Virus record (IMG/VR): IMGVR_UViG_3300032516_000047
Coordinates: 1 to 46,822 of that record
DNA: 46,822 nucleotides
Strand: one strand, 5' to 3'
Source of the DNA: a virus
In this document: piece by piece, positions 37,757 through 44,903 of the stretch
Layout: each line of letters begins with the position of its first letter
Numbering within the stretch: the stretch's first letter is position 1
Translations under genes and position numbers: made by a program
The notes under the pieces: generated by a model
Database searches by the model: none
What the model saw: the letters and a program-made list of their open reading frames with translations, nothing else
Told to the model about the DNA's origin: nothing

Positions 37757-39112
37757 ATGCGTCTGTACCCGCATCAAGTCACCGCCCTGCATCACGCACT
37801 GGAGCGTGATGCATGGGCGTACTACATGGAGCAGCGTCTCGGGAAAACGCTCCCCGCGGTACGGGCGCTTATGTTCAAAGGAGCCCGACGCGTGCTGGTG
37901 ATTGCCCCGTACTCCGCGCTCCGTGGCTGGGCGGAGACGCTTGCGGGGGAGGGGCTCGGGTACTACGTCGCGGCAGAGGGCTTGGTTTGTGACCGGGATA
38001 CAAAGGCAACACAGGCCAGGGGCTGGGTTCTATGCCCGTGGCAGATTGTATCCAGGATGCCAATGACGATATCGACCGCATGGGACGCGGTGGTGGTGGA
38101 TGAGTCCCGGATTATTTCCAACCCAAAGGCCAATGTCACGCACGCGGTACTCAATATCCGTGCGCGGAATCATGTCGTGTTGAGCGGAGCTCCGGTTACC
38201 GAGGGGATGTACGAGTACTATACACAGATGTGGTTCCTGGGGGAAAGCTGGGGCGGGTTGAGCTTCTGGGACTGGCGCGCGAAGCATTTCCGGCAATCGG
38301 TCGCGGTGCACGGGGGACGCTGGTACCCTACGGCAGCGGGGGAGCGATACGTCACGGCGACGGTCGCACGCTACGCCTACCAGCTCCGGCGGGCGGATAC
38401 ACCGTACGCACTCCCAGCGGAAACGTCCGTTCGGTTCGTGCAGCTCCCCGAGGTACCGGCGCGGCAGTACCGGCGAGTAGAGAAGGAATTTATCCGAGAG
38501 GCGGCGGACGGGACGCTTGACCTCACTTCCTGGGCGGGGCAACGCCTTGTGTGGATGCGGCGGATTGCGGACGGGGTGGATGAGAACGGGGACTGGACGC
38601 ACGGGGCGAAGCTCGTGGAACTGCATCAGCTTCTTTCCGGCCCGCTTGCCGGAAAGCCCGTGGTGGTGTGGGCGGAATATGTATCGGAGATCGAAGCGAT
38701 CACGCAATCCCCGGACGGTCGGGTCGTGTTCCCGATCCACGGGGCGATATCCCCAGCGATGCGAGAAAAGCGGATTGAGTTGTGGAGCGGAACCGATGAC
38801 GGTATCCTACTCTGTCAACCCCAGTGCATGAGGTACGGCGCCGATCTCTCGCACGCGGATACAGCAGTATGGTTCAGTGCACCGGCGTCGCTTGATACGT
38901 GGCTGCAAGCGCAGGAGCGGACGCGGAAGATTGGCGTCCACGCATGCACGTATACATATGTACTGGTCACGGAGCAAACGGTGGATGAGGATATCTGGAA
39001 TGCACTACGCGACAAGGACGCCGAGGCGCTCCGCGCGGGAGCACTCGTGCGCGCGGCGGCGACGAGAAAGGAGCAACCGCAATGGTGGAAATGTTCATCG
39101 ACCCCGGCTTGA
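37757..39112 (+). CDS. SF2 (SNF2-type) DNA helicase
   Basis: This 451-residue protein starts LYPHQVTALHHAL (Q7, Q-motif region). Motif I is EQRLGKT (K30), motif II VVVDESRII, motif III HVVLSGAPVTEG and motif VI QAQERTRKIG. That set fits SNF2-like SF2 enzymes carried by many phages beside replication genes. It would use ATP to move on DNA. The Walker A is shortened compared with the usual GLGKT box (R for G at position 27). It ends inside the next gene (31-base overlap). No accessory N-terminal domain is present. Confidence 0.85.
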   Translation: MRLYPHQVTALHHALERDAWAYYMEQRLGKTLPAVRALMFKGARRVLVIAPYSALRGWAETLAGEGLGYYVAAEGLVCDRDTKATQARGWVLCPWQIVSRMPMTISTAWDAVVVDESRIISNPKANVTHAVLNIRARNHVVLSGAPVTEGMYEYYTQMWFLGESWGGLSFWDWRAKHFRQSVAVHGGRWYPTAAGERYVTATVARYAYQLRRADTPYALPAETSVRFVQLPEVPARQYRRVEKEFIREAADGTLDLTSWAGQRLVWMRRIADGVDENGDWTHGAKLVELHQLLSGPLAGKPVVVWAEYVSEIEAITQSPDGRVVFPIHGAISPAMREKRIELWSGTDDGILLCQPQCMRYGADLSHADTAVWFSAPASLDTWLQAQERTRKIGVHACTYTYVLVTEQTVDEDIWNALRDKDAEALRAGALVRAAATRKEQPQWWKCSSTPA

Positions 39113-39450
39113 TTACCGGCTGGGCCGTGTTCACGGACGGGCGGTACTGTGGAGAGTCTGGTACGATCAGTTCAATACGGATAGCCGGCCTACATTCGGA
39201 CAAAGCGAACTATATACTGGATCGCTTTGAGAAACTTATTAACACTCAGGAGCTCGGGAGTTTTTATATCGAGGGCGTTGACATGCGCGGGGGCCGGGGG
39301 AATTACAGTGCAATCATGCGCGGAGACCTCACACGGCTCGCGTACCTTGTCGGTGCTCTCCAGGCGCGGGCTGCGCAGCGGGCAGACGCCTATATCGTTT
39401 CCCCGCTGTGGAAGGGGAACCTCTCCAAAGATGCAATGCGGATACAATAA
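39082..39450 (+). CDS. RuvC-like nuclease, N-terminal part before in-frame stop
   Basis: This 122-residue product has FIDPGLITGWAVF (D7) and FYIEGVDMRG (E64), the first two acidic positions of the RNase H/RuvC fold, and a central SPLWKGNLSKDAM region. Such proteins cut Holliday junctions or branched DNA. It stops at TAA 39448-39450, and the final catalytic motif continues in the same frame two codons later (see 39457). Alone it lacks the last Asp and is probably inactive. AAAGGAG precedes ATG 39082. It is either a nonsense mutation or readthrough. Confidence 0.75.
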   Translation: MVEMFIDPGLITGWAVFTDGRYCGESGTISSIRIAGLHSDKANYILDRFEKLINTQELGSFYIEGVDMRGGRGNYSAIMRGDLTRLAYLVGALQARAAQRADAYIVSPLWKGNLSKDAMRIQ

Positions 39451-39456
39451 CGACTG

Positions 39457-39567
39457 ATGGAGCCGGGAATCAATACCACTGTGATCAAAAACCATGAGGC
39501 GGATGCCGTGGCAATGGGCGTCTTCAAATACAAAAACCGCTGGATAAAAAACTGGAGGATAGGATGA
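39457..39567 (+). pseudogene. C-terminal fragment of the RuvC-like nuclease
   Basis: The frame of the preceding gene resumes after TAA-CGA-CTG at ATG 39457, giving EPGINTTVIKNHEADAVAMG and FKYKNRW. NHEADA is the last catalytic motif (His-Asp-x-x-Asp type) of this nuclease family. A single change (TAA to CAA) would rejoin the parts. The end overlaps the next start (ATGA), showing that the original gene ended here. The piece might still be made by re-initiation at this ATG. Confidence 0.7.
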
Positions 39568-39908
39568 AAGATTATCAGCACGCAATCAGTTGTATTACCC
39601 AGGTAATTGAAGAGCACTCCGCGCCGAATGACCACGTGCGCGAGATGTGGGCCGAGCTTGTGGCGGGGATGAAGGGTGAAGCGCTGGGCGTTGAACACGC
39701 CTCAGGGGAGTACAAGTATATGAAAAAACTCCGGTTTAACTTCCTCGGGAATATGCCTGATGATCTTCATGTACGCGTGCAGGTAGTCGGGAACGCGCCT
39801 TTCGCGATTCGCGACACAACAACGGACGCACAGATAAGATATGAGAAGAACGATCCGGCACTCATTGGCGCGGAATACATTCTCGATAAAGCTGTGGTGT
39901 TCGGGTGA
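39564..39908 (+). CDS. hypothetical protein
   Basis: This 114-residue protein starts with helices (KDYQHAISCITQVIEEHSAP, VREMWAELVAGMKGEALG) and has a strand-rich second half (LHVRVQVVGNAPFAIRDTTT). It has no recognised motif. The start overlaps the RuvC-like end by four bases and its own stop overlaps the next start, so it belongs to the replication and repair operon. Confidence 0.6.
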   Translation: MKDYQHAISCITQVIEEHSAPNDHVREMWAELVAGMKGEALGVEHASGEYKYMKKLRFNFLGNMPDDLHVRVQVVGNAPFAIRDTTTDAQIRYEKNDPALIGAEYILDKAVVFG

Positions 39909-40432
39909 CAGCACTCTGCATGAAATGTCGCCTCCGCAAGACCCGCGACCGTGTCGTGGTCGGTCGGGGCGCGATCCCCGCACCGCTTCTGCTCATTGGC
40001 GAAGGGCCGGGCGGCTCCGAGGATATGCTCGGGGAAGCATTCATCGGCCCGGCGGGAAAGGTACTGGATGAAATGATTGCACAGGCGGGCTACACCGATC
40101 ACTGGTATGCAACGAACTGCGTGCATTGCCATCCGACTGACCGGCTGCATGGTGAGAACCGCGCCCCGGCCCCGGATGAGATACTGGCCTGCATGCCCAG
40201 GGTCAGCGCTATCATCCAGCGGTGCGCGCCACGCGCCGTTGTGCTACTCGGGAAGATTGCTTCGCACGCGTACGGCAATATTGTTTCCCAGCCCGCGCTA
40301 CACCTCACGCATCCGGCGGCGCTATTGCGGTCCGGCGGTGTGGCATCTCCTGGGTTTCTTCCAGCGGTTTACAGGTTGAAACATTTCCTTAACGAAGAGG
40401 GGTTACTCAATGGCAGTCAAGAAGCGGCGTAA
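39905..40432 (+). CDS. family 4-like uracil-DNA glycosylase
   Basis: This 175-residue protein starts with C5 and C8 (LCMKCRLRK). Motif A is LLLIGEGPGGSEDMLGEAFI, followed by GPAGKVLDEM. NCVHCHPTDR and EILACMP supply the other likely Fe-S cysteines. THPAALLR is the motif B position. This is the order of bacterial UDG family 4/5, which removes uracil from DNA. The usual GEAPG reads GEGPG here. It starts at GTG 39905, overlapping the previous stop. In phages such enzymes can serve in DNA repair or in host takeover. Confidence 0.8.
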   Translation: MTALCMKCRLRKTRDRVVVGRGAIPAPLLLIGEGPGGSEDMLGEAFIGPAGKVLDEMIAQAGYTDHWYATNCVHCHPTDRLHGENRAPAPDEILACMPRVSAIIQRCAPRAVVLLGKIASHAYGNIVSQPALHLTHPAALLRSGGVASPGFLPAVYRLKHFLNEEGLLNGSQEAA

Positions 40433-41348
40433 GGAAGTTTCCCTATTGGAGGCGTCGCGGACGCTGGGAGTTGTCCCGTGTCTCACGCAGTCGATTCTCG
40501 GTGCGATACTGGCTTGTCCGATGCGCGGGAGGCTTGTGCTCAATCGGTGGACTTCCCCGGCAAAGGCGGCGAAGACCCGGTTCGGCTCCCTGTTCCACGG
40601 CCTGCTGGAGTATGCGTATTCTCAGGAGCGTCCGCCCACGGCACCGGAGGCTGCGAAGCGTCTGGAGGAAACGCTTGAAGCCCTCCGCCCTGAATACGGC
40701 GCGAAGGCAACGGAAATTATGCAGCGGGATATGTGCGTGGCGTTGACGATCTGGTGCGTATACGCGGAGCATTATGCTGACGACTGGATACGGATGGGCA
40801 AAGGGCAGACGGAGACAGAGTTCGCTTTCGACGCGCACGGTTTCAGATGGCGGGGGAAGCGTGACGGAATTCTCCCCGATAAGCACGGCGGGTTGTGGCT
40901 GTTTGAGCACAAGACGCATGCACAGATTGATGATGAGTGGTTTGCGCAACATCTTTCCATCGACCTGCAGGTACTGATGTACCTGCTCTCCCTCCGGCAT
41001 ACGCATGCGGGGCAGAAGGTGCTCGGGGTGAAATACAACGTGGTGCGGAACCCGGGACTGAAGTTCGACGGCCTTTCGATGCAGGCAATACGAGACAAGT
41101 TGCGGGAGCATATTGATAAGGATCGTGCGCATTACTTCCATCGGTTCGAGGTTCGGGTGCAGCCGGGAGAGATTGATCGGTTTGACGCGGAGCTCGGGGC
41201 GATGGCGGAATACGCGCAGCATCTCCCCGCGTTCCGAAACTCCTGCGCCTGCCGCGCACCGTATCCGTGTGAGTTTCTGCAGGCATGCTCAAGCGGTACA
41301 ATGGCGGGATATGTACAGCGGAAAGAGTTGATGCCGGAGCTTTCATAA
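40410..41348 (+). CDS. RecB-like PD-(D/E)XK nuclease
   Basis: This 312-residue protein has RFGSLFHGLLEYAY early and WRGKRDGILPDKHGGLWLFEHKTH, the D and E-x-K of the PD-(D/E)XK core (GKRDGI ... FEHKTH). The C-terminal CACRAPYPCEFLQAC resembles the Fe-S cysteine cluster of Cas4/AddB/RecB-type nucleases. These enzymes degrade DNA ends and in phages often pair with an ssDNA-annealing or Sak4 protein, which follows here. AGAGG precedes ATG 40410. It overlaps the UDG gene by 23 bases. Confidence 0.75.
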   Translation: MAVKKRRKEVSLLEASRTLGVVPCLTQSILGAILACPMRGRLVLNRWTSPAKAAKTRFGSLFHGLLEYAYSQERPPTAPEAAKRLEETLEALRPEYGAKATEIMQRDMCVALTIWCVYAEHYADDWIRMGKGQTETEFAFDAHGFRWRGKRDGILPDKHGGLWLFEHKTHAQIDDEWFAQHLSIDLQVLMYLLSLRHTHAGQKVLGVKYNVVRNPGLKFDGLSMQAIRDKLREHIDKDRAHYFHRFEVRVQPGEIDRFDAELGAMAEYAQHLPAFRNSCACRAPYPCEFLQACSSGTMAGYVQRKELMPELS

Positions 41349-41366
41349 TTCTATAAGGAGGGTCAG

Positions 41367-42293
41367 ATGGCAGTGGTGAAACGGCAAGCGGCTCCCGCGC
41401 CGATAAAGCGGGTAACGACGGCGGCAGTGCCCGCCGTGAAATGGGCACAGGGAGACCTCGGAGCGTTTGCGCTGCCGATGGAGGCAAGTGCGCCGAAGAC
41501 GACGTTCGCCGACCTCACGTGGCTGATTTACGGCGAGAAGGGGATTGGGAAAACTTCCGTTGCGGCGAGATATCCGGCTGCGCTATTGGTGCCGTTCGAG
41601 CCGGGAACGAAGTTCCTGACAATTGCACGGCTGCCAGTGGTCACGCGTTGGGAGGAGTTTCTGCATGTGCTGAAGCAGCTCTCCGGTCATACGCACAAGT
41701 ACCGGACTGCGGTGATTGATCCGGGGAACAAGGCGTACGAGGTTTGTATGGAATTTGTCTGCCGGCGGGAGGGCGTTACGCATCCGAATGACAGAAAAGA
41801 TTTCGGGAAAACATGGGGGCAGGTCTCAAAGGAGTTTCAGGGTGCCCATGCGACGTTGTCTGCTGCGGACGTGTCAATGGTGATCCTGGCGCATGCCAAG
41901 ACCATAGACCTGGAGACGTTCAGCGGACAGGTGTTCAGCCGGATCGTCCCTGTGATGAGCGGGTCGACAGAGGAGTACTATGCCGGTATCGTGGACATGA
42001 TCGGCTACTATCACTATCACGACCGGCAGCGGTACTTGCAGATTCGGGGCGATGACTTCGTGATGGCCAAGTGCCGGCCCGAACAGCATTTCCTGACTAC
42101 CGGGGGCGAGCCCGTGGTGCGTATTCCAATGGGCAAGTCAAGTACGGATGCATTCAAAAACATTATGACGGCCTTCGAGAACCGCCAGAAGGATACGTAT
42201 GCGGAACTCGGCGGCGCTGCGCAGAGCACGGGGAATGATGACTCACCGTTGACGCGCAAGGGTTATAAGATGCACAAGACAAAGAAGGATTAA
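41367..42293 (+). CDS. Sak4-like RecA-fold ATPase
   Basis: This 308-residue protein carries Walker A GEKGIGKTS (K62/T63) and RTAVIDPGNKAYE as a likely Walker B region, with SMVILAHAKTIDLETF later. These match the AAA_24/Sak4 group of phage single-strand annealing ATPases (RecA superfamily). The first 35 residues (VKRQAAPAPIKRVTTAAVPA) are a basic, Pro-rich leader outside the fold. The C-terminus is basic (RKGYKMHKTKKD). AAGGAGG precedes ATG 41367. The neighbouring nuclease and DUF669 genes complete a typical recombination set. Confidence 0.8.
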   Translation: MAVVKRQAAPAPIKRVTTAAVPAVKWAQGDLGAFALPMEASAPKTTFADLTWLIYGEKGIGKTSVAARYPAALLVPFEPGTKFLTIARLPVVTRWEEFLHVLKQLSGHTHKYRTAVIDPGNKAYEVCMEFVCRREGVTHPNDRKDFGKTWGQVSKEFQGAHATLSAADVSMVILAHAKTIDLETFSGQVFSRIVPVMSGSTEEYYAGIVDMIGYYHYHDRQRYLQIRGDDFVMAKCRPEQHFLTTGGEPVVRIPMGKSSTDAFKNIMTAFENRQKDTYAELGGAAQSTGNDDSPLTRKGYKMHKTKKD

Positions 42294-42336
42294 CAAACCA
42301 AAGCCGGACGAAGTGCCGGCGGAAAGGAAGTGGTGT

Positions 42337-43173
42337 ATGGGTAAGTTCGATGAAGCACAGAAAACCTTCAAGGAGCGGTATCAGGCGGCCAAGGAGAACG
42401 CAGCTAAACCTTTCGGCGGCGACAAGGTTCCCGCTGGGACGTATGCGGGACGGATCAAGTCGTACCGGATGGAAAAAGCAAAGACCTCCGGCCGCAATCA
42501 GTTGCGGTTGGAAATCGTGATTGCCGACGGGGACTCCAAGGGTCTTGTCGCGCGGCAGTTCCAAGGGCTTGACCCGCTGGAAGATGGCCGTCAGATCGGG
42601 CTGGAGATTTTCCTCCGGCAGATTGCGTTCTTCGGCTACGAGGTTCCCGAGTCGGCGCAGTCGCTCGCGGACTTGGAACCGATCTGCAAAGCGGTAGAGG
42701 ATAGCGCACCCGAAGTGCAGTTCAAGTGGACGATGAAGGGGGACTTCGGCAATGTAGAACTGCAGAAGCTGCTTGGCGAAGCGACTGAGCAGGCGGAGAC
42801 CAACGAAGGAAACGCGGCGCCGGAAGCAACCACGGAACCCGTGTCGGCATTCGAGGATGCCGATCACCAGCGGCTGGTGGAGTTTGGTCTCACCCAGGGG
42901 ATTGCGGAGATCGTGGATGGGATGAGCAAGGCAGAAGTCGTCGCGGCAATCAATGGCTACACGTTATGGTCGAAGGACTGTGCGGCAGCCGACCTGAAGG
43001 GGACGGCGGTTGACGGGCAGAAGCCGATGGACGGGATCGAGCCCGAAGAGGCGGACTGGTTGATCGAGCAGGGCGTCGCCTCGGATTCAATTATCAAGCC
43101 GAAGCCGAAAGCGGCAGCGGCGAAAGCCCCTGTCAAGGCAGCGGTCAAGGCAGCGGCGAAGAAGCGGAAGTAA
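42337..43173 (+). CDS. DUF669-type ssDNA-binding-like protein
   Basis: This 278-residue protein has FGGDKVPAGTYAGRIKSYRM, RNQLRLEIVIADGDSKGLVA and a GLEIFLRQIAFFGYEVP helix, the pattern of phage DUF669 proteins that usually accompany Sak4. Residues 150-250 are an acidic linker and a small helical domain (HQRLVEFGLTQGIAEIVDG). The tail (KAAAAKAPVKAAVKAAAKKR) is Lys/Ala-rich, an unusual basic end; acidic tails are more common in SSBs. AAGGAAG precedes ATG 42337. The stop overlaps the polymerase start. Confidence 0.75.
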   Translation: MGKFDEAQKTFKERYQAAKENAAKPFGGDKVPAGTYAGRIKSYRMEKAKTSGRNQLRLEIVIADGDSKGLVARQFQGLDPLEDGRQIGLEIFLRQIAFFGYEVPESAQSLADLEPICKAVEDSAPEVQFKWTMKGDFGNVELQKLLGEATEQAETNEGNAAPEATTEPVSAFEDADHQRLVEFGLTQGIAEIVDGMSKAEVVAAINGYTLWSKDCAAADLKGTAVDGQKPMDGIEPEEADWLIEQGVASDSIIKPKPKAAAAKAPVKAAVKAAAKKRK

Positions 43174-44903
43174 TGGCTGCGATTCGGAAACAAGCGCGCC
43201 CCGTGGCGTTCGATGTAGAAACGAACGGGCTCGACCCGTACCGCGGGGCGCGTATTTTTGCCTGGGCCACGTGCGAGGTAAATGGCTCGTGCGCGGTGTA
43301 TCGCTGTAAAACCACGGAGCGGGACGAGAGGCTGCAGCGTTTCCTGCTCGACCGCTCCGTGGAACCCGTTATGCACAATGGCAAGTTCGAGTTAGGGATG
43401 CTCGCTGCGCAAGGCTACCGATTGCCGGAGCCGTTTGTGTTTCACGACACAATGATCCAGTCCCAGTTGCTCAACAACGCGCGGCAATCAAATGCGCTCG
43501 ACGTGCTCGGGGAGGAGCTTCTCGGTTGGCCGACGGAGCTTGACCGGAAGATCGCGGCCCTGGGCCGCGAGTACGGCGACTACTCCCGGATACCGGAGCA
43601 CCTGATGGATGAGTATCAGCGCGGGGATGCGCAGCGCACGATGCTTCTCCACCAGGGGTTCTACCCGGAGATCGCGAAGGACGCGCTGCTACTGGAAGAC
43701 TATCACAATGAGATGGCGCTGATCCGAGTGACGCAGCGGATGGAGGCGCGGGGCGTACGGCTTGACATAAAAGAAACAGAGCGGATGATTGAGGAGGCTG
43801 ACCGGAAGAAGGACCAGGCCACCAATGACGCCTATGCCTGCACGCATGAGCGGCTGAACCTGGGGAGTACGAAACAACTCCAGTGGTTGCTGTTCACGCA
43901 GCTGAAGTATCCCGCGACGGCTGATGTGCGGGACCCGACGCTACAGGAACTCGCCGCGGCACGACCGCATCCGATCTTTGATTGCATCAAGCGGTATCGC
44001 TCGTACCGTATGGCCGGCAGTATAATGCGCGGGTACATTGAGCGGACGCTCGACGGGCGACTTCACCCGAACATCAAAACCAATCACGCCGCCACGGGCC
44101 GCGAGGCGTGTGATAACCCGAACCTGCAGAACGTGAGTAAGTCAACCAAGGAATCTAATCCGTATATCATGCCGGTACGGAATTGCTTTATCCCCAGCGA
44201 TGGGTACGGGTTGCTGCTCTCGGATGAAAGCGGAATTGAGATCCGGCTGATTATTGAAGCGGCGCAGTGCCGGGCGATGCTCGACTTGATGCGTCGCGGG
44301 GAGCATCCACACGTTGCGGCGATACAGGCGTTCCGACGGGAGCCCGGATGGCAGAAAACGAAAGAGACAAAGTCGCAGTATGACTCCGGGAAGAATGGGC
44401 ACTTCGCTCTTGCCTATGGCGCGGCGCCGATGAAGGTACTGACGACGCTCGGCTACGGTACGCTGGACGGGATCGCAGAATATAAACGGCAGTATCCGGA
44501 GATTGCGTTCCTGTTGCGCAATGGTATCAAGCGGGTTGAAGCGGCGGACTACACCACGCGGCTTCCCTTTGGGCGGACGCTCCGTATCCCACCGCATGAG
44601 GTATACGCATGGCTCAACTACAATATCCAGGGGACGGCCGCCGGGATAATCAAACGCGCCCAGGTTGCGGCGGAGGAGTTGCGGGGGAAGTGGGGCGACG
44701 GGTTGCGGTTGATACTTTCCATCCACGACGAGCTGGTGCATGAAGTGGATGCGCGGATATTGAACGACCCCACCGCGCGATCCGATCTACTCAACGATAT
44801 CAACCGATGTATGACAGACATAAAACATATCACTGTTCCGCTGGAGGCCGAGCACAAGATGTCGCTTGACCGCTGGGGGAAAGCCACCGAGGTGAAACCG
44901 TGA
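43173..44903 (+). CDS. polA: family A DNA polymerase with 3'-5' exonuclease domain
   Basis: This 576-residue replicative polymerase has an exonuclease domain with AFDVETNGLDP (D14/E16) and VMHNGKFELGML, and a polymerase domain with motif A LLLSDESGIEIRLI (D351), motif B GKNGHFALAYG (K407, F411, Y415) and motif C ILSIHDELVHEVD (HDE at 518-520). Motif A reads DESGIEIR instead of the usual DYSQIELR. F411 corresponds to F762 of E. coli Pol I. There is no 5'-3' exonuclease domain. ATG 43173 shares a base with the preceding stop. It probably copies the phage genome with the downstream primase-helicase. Confidence 0.9.
   Translation: MAAIRKQARPVAFDVETNGLDPYRGARIFAWATCEVNGSCAVYRCKTTERDERLQRFLLDRSVEPVMHNGKFELGMLAAQGYRLPEPFVFHDTMIQSQLLNNARQSNALDVLGEELLGWPTELDRKIAALGREYGDYSRIPEHLMDEYQRGDAQRTMLLHQGFYPEIAKDALLLEDYHNEMALIRVTQRMEARGVRLDIKETERMIEEADRKKDQATNDAYACTHERLNLGSTKQLQWLLFTQLKYPATADVRDPTLQELAAARPHPIFDCIKRYRSYRMAGSIMRGYIERTLDGRLHPNIKTNHAATGREACDNPNLQNVSKSTKESNPYIMPVRNCFIPSDGYGLLLSDESGIEIRLIIEAAQCRAMLDLMRRGEHPHVAAIQAFRREPGWQKTKETKSQYDSGKNGHFALAYGAAPMKVLTTLGYGTLDGIAEYKRQYPEIAFLLRNGIKRVEAADYTTRLPFGRTLRIPPHEVYAWLNYNIQGTAAGIIKRAQVAAEELRGKWGDGLRLILSIHDELVHEVDARILNDPTARSDLLNDINRCMTDIKHITVPLEAEHKMSLDRWGKATEVKP

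Noticed and set aside
39448-39450. TAA read as a sense codon (alternative genetic code)
   Set aside because: Many intact genes in the window end in TAA in compact, overlapping contexts (for example 2254-2256, 7661-7663, 15947-15949), so general TAA recoding would fuse unrelated genes.
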